Below are positions 17,745 to 26,693 of a stretch of 64,000 nt of DNA, piece by piece. The notes beneath the pieces were generated by a model, which had not been told where the DNA came from, did not search any database, and worked only from the letters and a program-made list of their open reading frames with translations. Both the position numbers and the translations under genes were made by a program. Origin of the DNA: Balneola sp. (GTDB taxonomy: Bacteria; Bacteroidota; Rhodothermia; Balneolales; Balneolaceae); NCBI GenBank assembly GCA_002696035.1, contig NZQV01000021.1:1-64000 (forward strand), written 5' to 3'. Each line of letters starts with the position of its first letter. The first letter of the stretch is position 1.

Positions 17745-18206
17745 TTATTCATCGTGATAGGTTCGCAGTGACGCCAGATAGTTTATCAGTTCCTTACGTT
17801 CCTGTTCATTCAGGTGAGCACCGGAATGCGCCCATACATACACCGGTAAAGGCATTTCCTCGGCCTCGATCAGGTCGATAGCTTCTTCCAGTTTATGATC
17901 GGCACGGTTATCGGTATAATTTCCCCATAAAGAAAAATTCATGTTCTCTCGTCCTTCATCTACATGGCTTTGCATCCACCAGGAAACCGGCGCAAGTTTA
18001 GAGTACCAGGGGTAATTGGTTTTATAGGAATGGCAATCGTAACAGGCATTGATCACCAGCATGGCTGTTTCATGATTGGGTTTATGCATGTTTAGAAAAT
18101 CTTTGTCTGCTTCAGTGGAAGGGACCGAACGGTCTACAGGAAAAAATTGGATCAGAATTAATAACACAACGATTCCTGTAACAACTTGTAGTACACGCGA
18201 TCTCAT
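17745..18206 (-). CDS. Membrane-anchored haem-binding protein (Haem_bd family)
   Basis: 153 residues. An N-terminal membrane anchor or uncleaved signal (about 5-23) is followed by a c-type haem motif C-x2-C-H at Cys55, Cys58 and His59 (NACYDCHSY). The KTNYPWYSKLAPVSWW segment after it is characteristic of the Haem_bd family (PF14376). Met in EEMPLPVY could be the distal ligand. It is a periplasmic mono-haem cytochrome-like protein whose electron partner is not encoded nearby. It stands alone, divergent from the aldolase gene. Confidence 0.85.
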   Translation of the reverse strand: MRSRVLQVVTGIVVLLILIQFFPVDRSVPSTEADKDFLNMHKPNHETAMLVINACYDCHSYKTNYPWYSKLAPVSWWMQSHVDEGRENMNFSLWGNYTDNRADHKLEEAIDLIEAEEMPLPVYVWAHSGAHLNEQERKELINYLASLRTYHDE

Positions 18207-18435
18207 ATATACCTCCGTTAATTATTTAACCTCACTTTAAATATATACGATTCCGAGACAATTTCATCTTTATCTCATAATGTGGGGTTTTAAAGACGCA
18301 TCCCGGGAAGAGCTTAATACATCTTAAATTGTCTGTAAAAACTTTGGAGTTCCTTTTAGCCATTTCGCTGTATTAAGCTTATATTTTTGGCCTCTTACTC
18401 ACTCACATATAAATTTAAATAAGGGAAATAAAATT

Positions 18436-19512
18436 ATGTCACTTGGAATTAATAGTATCGAAGAACTTCTGGGAGATGAAGCTTCCGATCTTCTCGAACA
18501 TAAATGTGAAACTATAAGCGCTGACCGTATTGCGAAGCCATCAGCAAGTTATGTTGATGATGTTTGGTATCACTCTGATCGTAACAACCGCGTACTCAGC
18601 AATTTGCAAAGACTATTGGATAATGGCCGTTTAGGCGGAACCGGATTCCTTTCTATTCTGCCGGTTGATCAGGGTATTGAGCACTCTGCCGGAGCATCTT
18701 TTGCGAAAAATCCGGATTATTTTGATCCTGATCACATCGTTAACCTGGCGATGGAAGCAGGATGTAATGCCGTTGCTTCTACTTTTGGAGCTCTCGCTTC
18801 AGTTTCAAGAAAATATGCGCATAAGATTCCATTTGTTGTAAAGATCAATCACAATGAATTGCTGACCTATCCAAACAACTACGATCAGATCATGTTTGGA
18901 AACATTGATCAGGCTTACGACATGGGAGCTGCTGCTGTAGGAGCAACTATCTATTTTGGTTCCGAAGAATCTAACCGACAGATTCAGGAAGTGGCACAAG
19001 CTTTTTCCTATGCACATGAACTGGGCATGGCAACTATACTTTGGTGCTACACCCGAAACAATGCTTTTAAAGTAGATGGTGTTGATTACCATAGCTCTGC
19101 TGACCTTACCGGGCAGGCTAACCACATCGGTACTACTTTAGGCGCTGATATCATCAAACAAAAACAGCCAACCAACAATGGCGGTTACAAAGCATTGAAT
19201 TCAGGTGATTCCAGCTACGGAAAACTGGATGAGCGTATTTACACCGAGCTTGCTTCAGACCACCCTATCGACCTGACCCGCTATCAAGTAGCGAACTGTT
19301 TTATGGGGCGTGCAGGACTGATCAACTCAGGTGGAGCATCCGGTTCTAACGATTTTGCTGATGCGGTTAAAACAGCCATCATCAACAAGCGTGCCGGTGG
19401 AATGGGGCTCATTAGTGGCCGAAAAGCATTCCAGCGTCCAATTAAAGAAGGTGTGAAATTGCTGAATATGATTCAGGATGTATACCTTAACGACGAGATC
19501 ACTTTAGCATAA
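18436..19512 (+). CDS. fbaB: Class I fructose-bisphosphate aldolase (FbaB/DhnA type)
   Basis: 358 residues, normal for the bacterial class I (DhnA-like) family. [17 protein letters not shown] and [11 protein letters not shown] are family signatures. The Schiff-base lysine should be Lys241 in [12 protein letters not shown]. It cleaves fructose 1,6-bisphosphate into dihydroxyacetone phosphate and glyceraldehyde 3-phosphate without a metal. A -7-like box TATTTTTG is at 18382-18389, but no good -33 element is seen. A strong terminator follows, so it is monocistronic. Confidence 0.93.
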   Translation: MSLGINSIEELLGDEASDLLEHKCETISADRIAKPSASYVDDVWYHSDRNNRVLSNLQRLLDNGRLGGTGFLSILPVDQGIEHSAGASFAKNPDYFDPDHIVNLAMEAGCNAVASTFGALASVSRKYAHKIPFVVKINHNELLTYPNNYDQIMFGNIDQAYDMGAAAVGATIYFGSEESNRQIQEVAQAFSYAHELGMATILWCYTRNNAFKVDGVDYHSSADLTGQANHIGTTLGADIIKQKQPTNNGGYKALNSGDSSYGKLDERIYTELASDHPIDLTRYQVANCFMGRAGLINSGGASGSNDFADAVKTAIINKRAGGMGLISGRKAFQRPIKEGVKLLNMIQDVYLNDEITLA

Positions 19513-19532
19513 TTTTTTATGCAAATTGTTTA

Positions 19533-19565
19533 AGCCTTGCGGGTATAGCCTGCAAGGCTTTTTTT
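19533..19565 (+). terminator. Rho-independent terminator of fbaB
   Basis: Stem AGCCTTGC (19533-19540) with GCAAGGCT (19552-19559), then a run of seven T (19559-19565). Confidence 0.92.
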
Positions 19566-19601
19566 ATCTAAGCTCATTTTTGAACCCGGGATAGCCATCT
19601 T

Positions 19602-20645
19602 TTGACTACCACCTCCGAACATCTTAAACAGCCGCAATCTTTTCTATCCAGAAAGTATCTGATCATTTCCGTTGCACTCAGTATTGCAACAATGGGTGGC
19701 GTTATTTACTGGACCTATACGCCCGGCGTACTTGAACACCTGGCTCCCAAACGATTACCTGGTTTAGTACTTGCACTCGTGGTTTCGCTCTTGCGAGTAT
19801 GGTTTTCTGCAGCTAAGATCCGCTTTCTCTCTGATAGAAAACTCAACTGGATGGCCTCAATTAGAGTAGTGCTGGCCTGGGATTTTACCTCAGCAGTCAC
19901 TCCCTCAACAATTGGCGGAGCTCCGATGGCAACATACGCTATGACCAAAGAAGGATTGAAGTTAGGTGATTCGGGAGCCATTATTTTATACGGGGTATTA
20001 CTTGACCAGATCTGGTTTGCAATGGCTATTCCTATACTTTTATTTGCGGGAATTTTTTATGAAGTGGTTCCTGCCGAGATCGGGTTGGTCGGCGATGTTT
20101 CAATGGGATTACTTTACTTTGGCTTGCTGAGTTACGCAAGCGTGCTGGCCTATGGAGTGTTGGTAAATCCTGCCGCCATTAAAAAAGTAGTAAAGTTTGT
20201 TTTCAAACTTCCATTGCTTCGCCGAATGGGAGACAAGATCGAGGAAGAGGCAGAAAATCTGGAAGAATATGCTCACCGCCTCCGTAAGAAACCCTTTAGT
20301 TTTTTGGTGAAGGCTTTTTTCCTTTCCACAATGTCGTGGCTGGCACGAATTGCACTCCCAACTATTGTTGTGCTCAGTTTACTTCCGGCACCCGAGGTGC
20401 TATCATTTTTAAGAAGTTTAGCCATGAACCTTGCTTTCCTTGTAGTGCCCACTCCGGGCGGAAGTGGTGGAGTTGAAGGTCTTTTTGTTTTATTTCAGGG
20501 ACCGCTCATCGCAAGGGAAGGATTTGTTGGCTTGGCCGTTTTTCTATGGCGGATCATCAGCTACTATATAAGTATCGGATTGGGTATAATGGCCACCACC
20601 TGGTATGTAAATCAACAAGTTGCAGAGATAAAGACACAAAATTGA
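19602..20645 (+). CDS. Flippase-like integral membrane protein (UPF0104/LPG_synthase_TM family)
   Basis: 347 residues with about eight transmembrane helices. The family motif PTPGGSGGVEG lies near residue 290, and the segment TPSTIGGAPMATYAM near 106-120 is also typical. The start is TTG at 19602; it gives a short cytosolic tail before the first helix, and the next ATG would cut into that helix. The family includes the membrane part of lysyl-phosphatidylglycerol synthases and the glycan-biosynthesis protein AglD. Lipid or lipid-linked sugar movement is therefore possible but unproven. The radA ATG begins one base after its stop, so they are cotranscribed. Confidence 0.83.
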   Translation: MTTTSEHLKQPQSFLSRKYLIISVALSIATMGGVIYWTYTPGVLEHLAPKRLPGLVLALVVSLLRVWFSAAKIRFLSDRKLNWMASIRVVLAWDFTSAVTPSTIGGAPMATYAMTKEGLKLGDSGAIILYGVLLDQIWFAMAIPILLFAGIFYEVVPAEIGLVGDVSMGLLYFGLLSYASVLAYGVLVNPAAIKKVVKFVFKLPLLRRMGDKIEEEAENLEEYAHRLRKKPFSFLVKAFFLSTMSWLARIALPTIVVLSLLPAPEVLSFLRSLAMNLAFLVVPTPGGSGGVEGLFVLFQGPLIAREGFVGLAVFLWRIISYYISIGLGIMATTWYVNQQVAEIKTQN

Positions 20646-20646
20646 T

Positions 20647-21987
20647 ATGGCAAAAACGAAGACTCAATATGAGTGCTCAAACTGTGGATATGTTTCCCCG
20701 AAATGGAATGGAAGCTGTCCTTCTTGCGGAGAATGGAATACCTTTGTTGAGAAAACCGTAAGCAAAGGGAAGTCATCATCAAGTCATAAGGCTAAAGTTG
20801 AGGGACTTGAGGCAACGGCTGCTCCCCGAAAGCTGGAAGATGTAGAAACCTCAGAGAAATCCCGCTTCAAGAGTAACATCAGTGAACTGGATCGTGTATT
20901 GGGAGGGGGATTTTTACCGGGTTCGTATGTTTTAATTGGGGGTGAGCCGGGTGTGGGAAAGAGTACGCTCACCTTACAAATTGCGAAGGCAAACCCGGAG
21001 CTCACCATCTTGTATTGTGCCGGGGAAGAATCTGCCGGACAGATAAAACAGCGTGCAGCCCGGCTTGGTGTAGATTCGGACAACCTGTTCATCTATAATG
21101 AAACGCAGGTGGACAACATCATCGCTGAAGCCCAGAAAATGCAGCCAGATCTATTGATCGTGGATTCCATCCAAACGGTGTATAGAACGGAATTGTCGAG
21201 CATGCCGGGAAGCATTCAGCAGGTGAAGGAATGTGCGGCTTTATTTCAGCAGTTAGCCAAGAAGAAGAATATTACTACGCTGGTTATTGGTCACGTGACC
21301 AAGGAAGGAGATATTGCAGGTCCAAGGGTTTTGGAACACATGGTAGATACCGTACTCCAGTTTGAAGGCGATAAACAATACACCTATCGGTTGCTTCGCA
21401 GCTTGAAAAACCGTTTTGGGGCTGCCCAGGAAGTTGGCGTTTTCGAGATGAAATCAGATGGATTGAGTGAAGTTTCAAATCCTTCTGAGCTTTTTATCTC
21501 GGATAAAACATCCGGGGTAAGTGGAAATGCTGTGGTCTGTACCATGGAGGGAACGCGTCCGCTTTTGATCGAAGTTCAGGCTTTGGTAACCCCATCGGCT
21601 TACGGTTCACCCCAAAGAACCGCTAACGGTTTTGACCGAAACCGACTGCTTTTGCTACTGGCCGTTCTTGAAAAAAGAGTAGGCAAGAACTTTTCGAATC
21701 ACGATGTGTATCTGAATATTGCTGGAGGATTTCGACTCAACGATCCTGCCGGAGATCTTGGCGTGTGCTGTGCTCTTGTTTCCAGTTTGGTGGATGATGC
21801 CGTTATCCAGAATATGGCCTTTGTAGGTGAAGTCGGATTGGGAGGTGAAGTTCGCACTGTGCCTCATCTTGAACAGCGGATCAAAGAGGCGAAAAAACTG
21901 GGCTTCAAAGATCTGGTAGCGCCCGACTCCAGGCAAAAAGATGGCGTCCGGTATTTACATCAAGCCATAAAAAAAGCCCTCAGGTAA
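20647..21987 (+). CDS. radA: DNA repair protein RadA (Sms)
   Basis: 446 residues, full length. The zinc finger has Cys10, Cys13, Cys24 and Cys27. The RecA-like ATPase has Walker A GEPGVGKST (99-107) and the RadA signature KNRFG (254-258). The C-terminal third is the Lon-protease-like domain. RadA helps branch migration and processing of recombination intermediates. The last codons lie inside the hairpin that terminates the convergent rpsU transcript (21969-21999). Confidence 0.97.
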   Translation: MAKTKTQYECSNCGYVSPKWNGSCPSCGEWNTFVEKTVSKGKSSSSHKAKVEGLEATAAPRKLEDVETSEKSRFKSNISELDRVLGGGFLPGSYVLIGGEPGVGKSTLTLQIAKANPELTILYCAGEESAGQIKQRAARLGVDSDNLFIYNETQVDNIIAEAQKMQPDLLIVDSIQTVYRTELSSMPGSIQQVKECAALFQQLAKKKNITTLVIGHVTKEGDIAGPRVLEHMVDTVLQFEGDKQYTYRLLRSLKNRFGAAQEVGVFEMKSDGLSEVSNPSELFISDKTSGVSGNAVVCTMEGTRPLLIEVQALVTPSAYGSPQRTANGFDRNRLLLLLAVLEKRVGKNFSNHDVYLNIAGGFRLNDPAGDLGVCCALVSSLVDDAVIQNMAFVGEVGLGGEVRTVPHLEQRIKEAKKLGFKDLVAPDSRQKDGVRYLHQAIKKALR

Positions 21988-21999
21988 AACCAGAGGGCT
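21969..21999 (-). terminator. Rho-independent terminator of rpsU, overlapping the radA 3' end
   Basis: Stem AGCCCTC/GAGGGCT (21975-21981 with 21993-21999), followed on the minus strand by seven U (21969-21975). The left arm and U tract are radA coding sequence; the radA stop is in the loop. Confidence 0.88.
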
Positions 22000-22018
22000 C
22001 GAATTTGTTACACTTCGC

Positions 22019-22213
22019 TTAGAAGTTGTCGCGATTGCGACGTCGTTGTTCTCGCTTGGCTTTTTTCAAAGCTTCGCGTCGTTCAAATGAAGGCTTCTTA
22101 TACTGCTGACGATCTTTGTATTCGTTGAGAACACGTGATCGGGTTACCAGTTTTTTGAAGCGGTTTATTGCACGATCAACACTTTCGTTGTCTTTTACTT
22201 CGACTCCTAACAT
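22019..22213 (-). CDS. rpsU: 30S ribosomal protein S21
   Basis: 64 residues, the usual size. VEVKDNESVDRAINRFKK at the N-terminus and an Arg/Lys-rich tail (KKAKREQRRRNRDNF) are typical of S21. Its own terminator follows and no neighbour shares its transcript. S21 helps pair the 3' end of 16S rRNA with mRNA; in Bacteroidota it is linked to occlusion of the anti-Shine-Dalgarno sequence, in keeping with the weak Shine-Dalgarno signals here. Confidence 0.97.
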   Translation of the reverse strand: MLGVEVKDNESVDRAINRFKKLVTRSRVLNEYKDRQQYKKPSFERREALKKAKREQRRRNRDNF

Positions 22214-22394
22214 GAAGTATCACATCCTTTCTTTTAATTTTATTCCCTTAATTGGGAGCCTTTAATATAACAATACTTTTACTGTATTAAAATAGGTGGT
22301 TGCTTCAACTGGTTCCAACTCAGGGCGTGTGGAACCAGGCAGTGTAAAATTTTGGAACCGGGTAAAAATATTAATTCGCTCTATAGACTTTGTG

Positions 22395-23243
22395 TTACTC
22401 TACCCGCTTGTTTATGATCAACTCTTCCGGTATTTCGGAACCTAAAACTCCTATCCCAAAAAGTGCATAATCATACTTTGCAGGATCTTCAGGATCCAGA
22501 TGTTGCATCCGCTTGGTTAGTTCAAGTACAGCCTTCCAGTCGTTTTGCTTTCGTGAGAGGAGGCCAAGTTTACGTGCCTGCCGCGCCACGTGTACATCCA
22601 GCGGGATCTTGAGCTTAGCAGGAGAAATGAAGTTCATGGTACCGGGATCAACGGGACTGTCATTTCGAATGACCCACCTGAGATACATGTATAATCGTTT
22701 TGCAGAGCTGTTCTTCTCGGGGTTAGAGACATGCTTACGGACTCGTTGTGGAATTTCGGGATGGAAAGTGAAAAATTGTTCATGGAAAACAGCGATCAGT
22801 TCCCGGTTCTCGCGTGTAGCCCGCTCGTGACAGAATGCCCAGAATTTTTCAAAATCACCAAACTTCAGCATGATGGATTGCAGGGTTTTGGTGAGCCAGT
22901 GCATGTCGATTGGTTTGAAGGTGCGGTGTTTGAATCCCTCAAAATTTGGAGCATCACTTTCAGAGTAGTTTAGGATGAATTCAGTCGGCCGGTTATCCAT
23001 CCTGTTCAGCAGATCTTCAACCTTGGCATTCACAATATCGCGTCGCCCCCACGCCATGGTTGCGGCAAAAAAGCCAGCCAACTCCCGGTCATTCTTGTCT
23101 TCAAAAGCATGCATGAATTGAACAGGGTCTTCATTGATGTAATCAGGCTTTTCGATCTGTTCTACCAAATCGTTTAAGAAAGGTTTGAGCGCCAGAAGTT
23201 TTTTATTAGAGATGGTACGATATCTTTTTCGCTTTCGGGGCAA
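22395..23243 (-). CDS. TIGR02757/DUF2400 family protein
   Basis: 282 residues. Recognisable family segments are FAATMAWGRRDIVNAKVEDLL (in part), FKHRTFKPIDMHWL and PLDVHVARQARKLGLL. The fold resembles the HhH-GPD DNA glycosylase superfamily, but a catalytic role has not been shown to my knowledge. The basic N-terminus (PRKRKRYRT) suits nucleic-acid binding. It stands alone between rpsU and the methyltransferase gene, which is transcribed the other way. Confidence 0.8.
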   Translation of the reverse strand: MPRKRKRYRTISNKKLLALKPFLNDLVEQIEKPDYINEDPVQFMHAFEDKNDRELAGFFAATMAWGRRDIVNAKVEDLLNRMDNRPTEFILNYSESDAPNFEGFKHRTFKPIDMHWLTKTLQSIMLKFGDFEKFWAFCHERATRENRELIAVFHEQFFTFHPEIPQRVRKHVSNPEKNSSAKRLYMYLRWVIRNDSPVDPGTMNFISPAKLKIPLDVHVARQARKLGLLSRKQNDWKAVLELTKRMQHLDPEDPAKYDYALFGIGVLGSEIPEELIINKRVE

Positions 23244-23340
23244 TGTATTTCCTACATTTTGAATAGATTAGAGTTTTTACGGGAATCGCCGATAAGGAGA
23301 CTTGGCTCATTCACACTAAAACAAACAAATTACAGGCAAA

Positions 23341-23952
23341 TTGATTCATAAACTCAACGATTGGTTCTTTTCGCTGGTAGATCGCTACATGGACATTCAT
23401 TATGGCGAAAGAAAGCAGGCCTTGCTGGAAGATCATCCCGAAACATTGGTTGAAATAGGTGCGGCGTATGGAGCAAATTTCAGATATTTACGCCCCGGAA
23501 CTAAAGTGATCGCCATAGAACCTAAAAGCTCTTTCAATGCACTTCTGAAGCGAAGAGCAAAACGGTTTGGAATCGAAGTAGAGATCCATAATTACGGGGC
23601 AGAGAATATGAATATAGAATCTGAATCGGTTGAAATGGTGATCGGGAGCCTGGTTCTATGCACGGTAAAAACCCCGGTAAAGGTACTGTTTGAAATTAAA
23701 AGAATACTGAAAAAAGAAGGAAAATATGTATTCATAGAACATGTAAAAGCTGATCGTCACTCCTGGGTCTGTAAAGTTCAGCATTTTGTAAAGAAACCCT
23801 GGAAGTGGTTTTTCGATGGATGTCATGTTACCCGACAAACGGGAAGGATCATCCATAATTCCTTATTCAGCAGTGTTGAGCTGGAGGAGTTTGAGAGTAA
23901 AACGATATTTGTGCCTATTATTCCACATGTTTGTGGAGTAGCAGTGAAGTAA
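23341..23952 (+). CDS. Class I SAM-dependent methyltransferase
   Basis: 203 residues from a TTG start. SAM-binding motif I is VEIGAAYGANF (37-47), followed by the acidic residue of motif II (IAIEPKS) and an IKRILKKEGKYVFIEH segment (motif IV-VI region). The sequence pattern resembles METTL7/UbiE-like small-molecule methyltransferases. The substrate is unknown; a lipid or thiol is possible. It is a single-gene unit between two minus-strand genes. Confidence 0.8.
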   Translation: MIHKLNDWFFSLVDRYMDIHYGERKQALLEDHPETLVEIGAAYGANFRYLRPGTKVIAIEPKSSFNALLKRRAKRFGIEVEIHNYGAENMNIESESVEMVIGSLVLCTVKTPVKVLFEIKRILKKEGKYVFIEHVKADRHSWVCKVQHFVKKPWKWFFDGCHVTRQTGRIIHNSLFSSVELEEFESKTIFVPIIPHVCGVAVK

Positions 23953-24012
23953 TTTTAATTTGAGTAGCGTTCGTAGATTCTGACCTTATAAAATGCTGTA
24001 CAAGGGGGAAAT

Positions 24013-24028
24013 CTCCCTTTGAAGGGAG
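24013..24028. repeat. Extragenic palindrome CTCCCTT-TG-AAGGGAG
   Basis: A perfect 7-bp stem with a 2-base spacer in the gap between the methyltransferase and mutY stops (23953-24068). There is no U tract on either side, so it is not a standard terminator. It may belong to a dispersed family. Confidence 0.5.
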
Positions 24029-24068
24029 GCCGGTTTGCAGCCTTGGCTCAAAACAAGAGGGATGTGAG

Positions 24069-25142
24069 TCAGTCTTCTTTCAGCAATCTTTCCGTTAGCA
24101 CTTTATTAGCCTTTGGAAATGGAAACTCTTGCAGCTGGTCACGGCTTACCCAGCGAACTTCTTGACTTTCCTTCGGCTTGGGCTCACCCGATATCAGTGT
24201 ACAAAACCAGGCATGCATGGTAATGGAAAAGTGAGAATAGGCATGTTTCAGGTTCATTAACTCTTTGTAGGCTTTTACTTCAACCCCGAGCTCTTCTTCC
24301 AGTTCCCGCTCTATGGTTTTCTGAATGGATTCCCCGTCTTTTTGTTTGCCGCCGGGAAATTCCCACATTCCACCGAGCATAGCATCATTGGGGCGAAGCG
24401 CGATCAGGATCTTGTCATCTCTTTCCCGTTCAATAATGCCAACTCCGATTATATGATGAGGCTTTTTCTTGGCGGGAGATTTGTAGGGAATGACTTCCGT
24501 TTTGGCCATTTTAGTGGCTACACATCCGGACTGAACAGGGCAATGTTGGCAATCAGGATTGGAGGGAGTACAGATCTCTGAGCCCAGTTCCATCATGGCC
24601 TGATTGAAATCCCCGGGATTCTCTTCATCAATAAGTTCGTTGGCAAATTCCTGAACTTTACGGCGCGTTTTAGTGCTTCGGGTATCATCTTCAATACCAT
24701 AATAGCGGGTGAGTACGCGGATCACATTTCCGTCTACAACGGCATTGGGTTTGTTGAAGGCTATGCTGGTGACTGCCGCTGCCGTATATGGACCAATTCC
24801 TTTTAGCTTGATGATCTCATCGTAAGATTCGGGGACTTTCCCATTAAATTCTTTAACCACCATTTTTGAGGCTGCATGCAAATTTCGGGCGCGACTATAA
24901 TATCCTAATCCTTCCCATGCTTTCAGTACTTCCTGTTGCTCGGCTTCTGCGAGATCGTAAACGGTAGGAAACAGGGAAATAAAATTCTGAAAATAGGGGG
25001 TAGCCTGATCAACCCGCGTTTGCTGAAGCATGATCTCCGAGATCCAGATCTTGTAGGGATCGGCTTCACCCCGCCAGGGCATTTGTCGTTTGTGATCTTG
25101 ATACCAATTAAGCAGTTCGGTAGCGAATTCCTTGTTCGTCAA
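24069..25142 (-). CDS. mutY: A/G-specific adenine DNA glycosylase with intact Nudix domain
   Basis: 357 residues. The glycosylase domain has catalytic Glu36 (WISEIMLQQTRV), the helix-hairpin-helix LKGIGPYTAAAV (113-124) and catalytic Asp137 (VVDGNVIRVL). The 4Fe-4S cluster uses Cys191, Cys198, Cys201 and Cys207. MutY removes adenine opposite 8-oxoguanine. The C-terminal domain carries a complete Nudix box G-x5-E-x7-REUxEExGU (Gly265, Glu271, Arg279-Glu280, Glu283-Glu284, Gly286). In many MutY proteins this domain has lost those residues. The gene is the last of three on the minus strand (epimerase, Ig-domain protein, mutY; 9-base gap). Confidence 0.96.
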   Translation of the reverse strand: MTNKEFATELLNWYQDHKRQMPWRGEADPYKIWISEIMLQQTRVDQATPYFQNFISLFPTVYDLAEAEQQEVLKAWEGLGYYSRARNLHAASKMVVKEFNGKVPESYDEIIKLKGIGPYTAAAVTSIAFNKPNAVVDGNVIRVLTRYYGIEDDTRSTKTRRKVQEFANELIDEENPGDFNQAMMELGSEICTPSNPDCQHCPVQSGCVATKMAKTEVIPYKSPAKKKPHHIIGVGIIERERDDKILIALRPNDAMLGGMWEFPGGKQKDGESIQKTIERELEEELGVEVKAYKELMNLKHAYSHFSITMHAWFCTLISGEPKPKESQEVRWVSRDQLQEFPFPKANKVLTERLLKED

Positions 25143-25151
25143 AAGAGCTCC

Positions 25152-26690
25152 TTATTCTCCACTATCTCTCGAAATTTCCAATACTTTTAGCGTCACGTCA
25201 ATAGAAGATGCAGCACCCATTCTATCAGTTGCTATCACCTTAAAGGTATGTTCTCCCACTTGTCGTTCTGTGGGTGTCCAGCTAAAAACACCTGATCTTT
25301 CATCAATGGAAGCGCCCTCCGGCAGGTCTACACCAATGTATCGAACCAGGGAATTTTGTGGATTTTCGGGGTCAGTGGCGTTGAATTCGATCTCGTACCG
25401 TTCGTTCATGGCAATAGATGTGGAACGAACGGGGCTGAATCTCGGTGGCGAATTAAAAGACCGGACTTCTACAACAAAACGGGTACTGTCGGATTTTCCT
25501 GATGCATTGGATGCCACAATTGTAAAGGGGTAATTCCCAATCTGATTAACGGATGGCTGCCAGAAAAATCCCTGTCCTCTTATCTTGGCATTGTCCACAT
25601 TTGAGCGGTAAGAAAATTCCACATCACGTACCGAACGCTCCCCTTCAAGCTCCAAAGCAAGCAACAATTGTCCGGGATAGGACACTATCTTATTTGGAAT
25701 GGGTTTAATGCTAAACTCAGAATCAGTAACAGTGGAAATTGAAGCAGAATCTACTTTGAATGTTACTTTAGAAATATTGTCGTTTTCAGCGATCCAAAGG
25801 CCATGATCATTACCGGTGATATAATTGCCTGCTTTGGGATCATCTTTCCATATCTCCAACAAGCCATTGGTATCGGTTACCCAAACCCGGCCGGCTTTTG
25901 TTCTGATAAATAGCCGATCCTGCCAGTTATAAATTTGATCGATGGGTTCGTTAGTTGTACCGATCTTCTTTCCCAAGCCGGAAGAACGGATCTCAAAGAT
26001 CTCGCCATTGGCCGTGCTTCCCCAGATCAGTTCTTTGTCAATAAAAAGATCGGTTATAGATCTGCTTAACGGTATGGATGACGAAAACTGCAAAGTAGTA
26101 TCCGGCTGTGTAAAAACGAGAAGGGAAGGAGCATCCGTCAAAACAAAAAGCTGGTTGCCGATGTTTGAGGAACGGACGTCAATAACAGAATTTCCGCCGA
26201 TCTGATTCTGTGCTAAAATCTCAGGATCAGAATCCACGCTTTCGGGGGTATTGAGGGAAATCTTTCCAAGTCCCTCTTGGTCCATAGCAATATATAAGTG
26301 GTCTTTAAGACGGGCGGTAGCTTTGGGTTGAACCGGAAGAACGGTGGAAGAATATACCCCTAAAACAGATGTGGGCTCCAGGACGGTCATTCTGCGAGAG
26401 TCACCAAATAAATAGGCAAAACGGATGTCGGCCATAATGTTATCTCCCCGGCGCTGCATGCCTTTTGAGGTGTAAAGCCATTGCAGGGATTCGCTGTAAG
26501 TTCGAAATACTGCCAGACCATCTTTTTCCGAAAGCACATAAAGATGTGTTGGTGAAGCCTCCATTGTAATCACATCAGGGATTTCCATCAGTTCGGAATA
26601 ATCATGGGAAGGAGTATCCTGGGCGGTGATGGAAAATCCAAAAAACAGGGAGAAAATGTAGAGCAGGGAGGTCTTTAAAATTCTATTCAT
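25152..26690 (-). CDS. Secreted protein: beta-propeller-like region plus two Ig/cadherin-like domains
   Basis: 512 residues with a signal peptide (cleavage near ITAQD, residue ~24). Residues about 40-300 show repeated short beta segments with Trp/Gly turns, like a six- or seven-bladed propeller. About 320-505 contains two dystroglycan/He_PIG-type domains; the second has NATDPENPQNS and GVFSWTPTERQVGEHTF. Such proteins are usually extracellular binding modules. It starts three bases after the epimerase gene stop, so it shares its transcript with that gene and mutY. A direct link among the three is not evident. Confidence 0.75.
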   Translation of the reverse strand: MNRILKTSLLYIFSLFFGFSITAQDTPSHDYSELMEIPDVITMEASPTHLYVLSEKDGLAVFRTYSESLQWLYTSKGMQRRGDNIMADIRFAYLFGDSRRMTVLEPTSVLGVYSSTVLPVQPKATARLKDHLYIAMDQEGLGKISLNTPESVDSDPEILAQNQIGGNSVIDVRSSNIGNQLFVLTDAPSLLVFTQPDTTLQFSSSIPLSRSITDLFIDKELIWGSTANGEIFEIRSSGLGKKIGTTNEPIDQIYNWQDRLFIRTKAGRVWVTDTNGLLEIWKDDPKAGNYITGNDHGLWIAENDNISKVTFKVDSASISTVTDSEFSIKPIPNKIVSYPGQLLLALELEGERSVRDVEFSYRSNVDNAKIRGQGFFWQPSVNQIGNYPFTIVASNASGKSDSTRFVVEVRSFNSPPRFSPVRSTSIAMNERYEIEFNATDPENPQNSLVRYIGVDLPEGASIDERSGVFSWTPTERQVGEHTFKVIATDRMGAASSIDVTLKVLEISRDSGE

Positions 26691-26693
26691 AAA

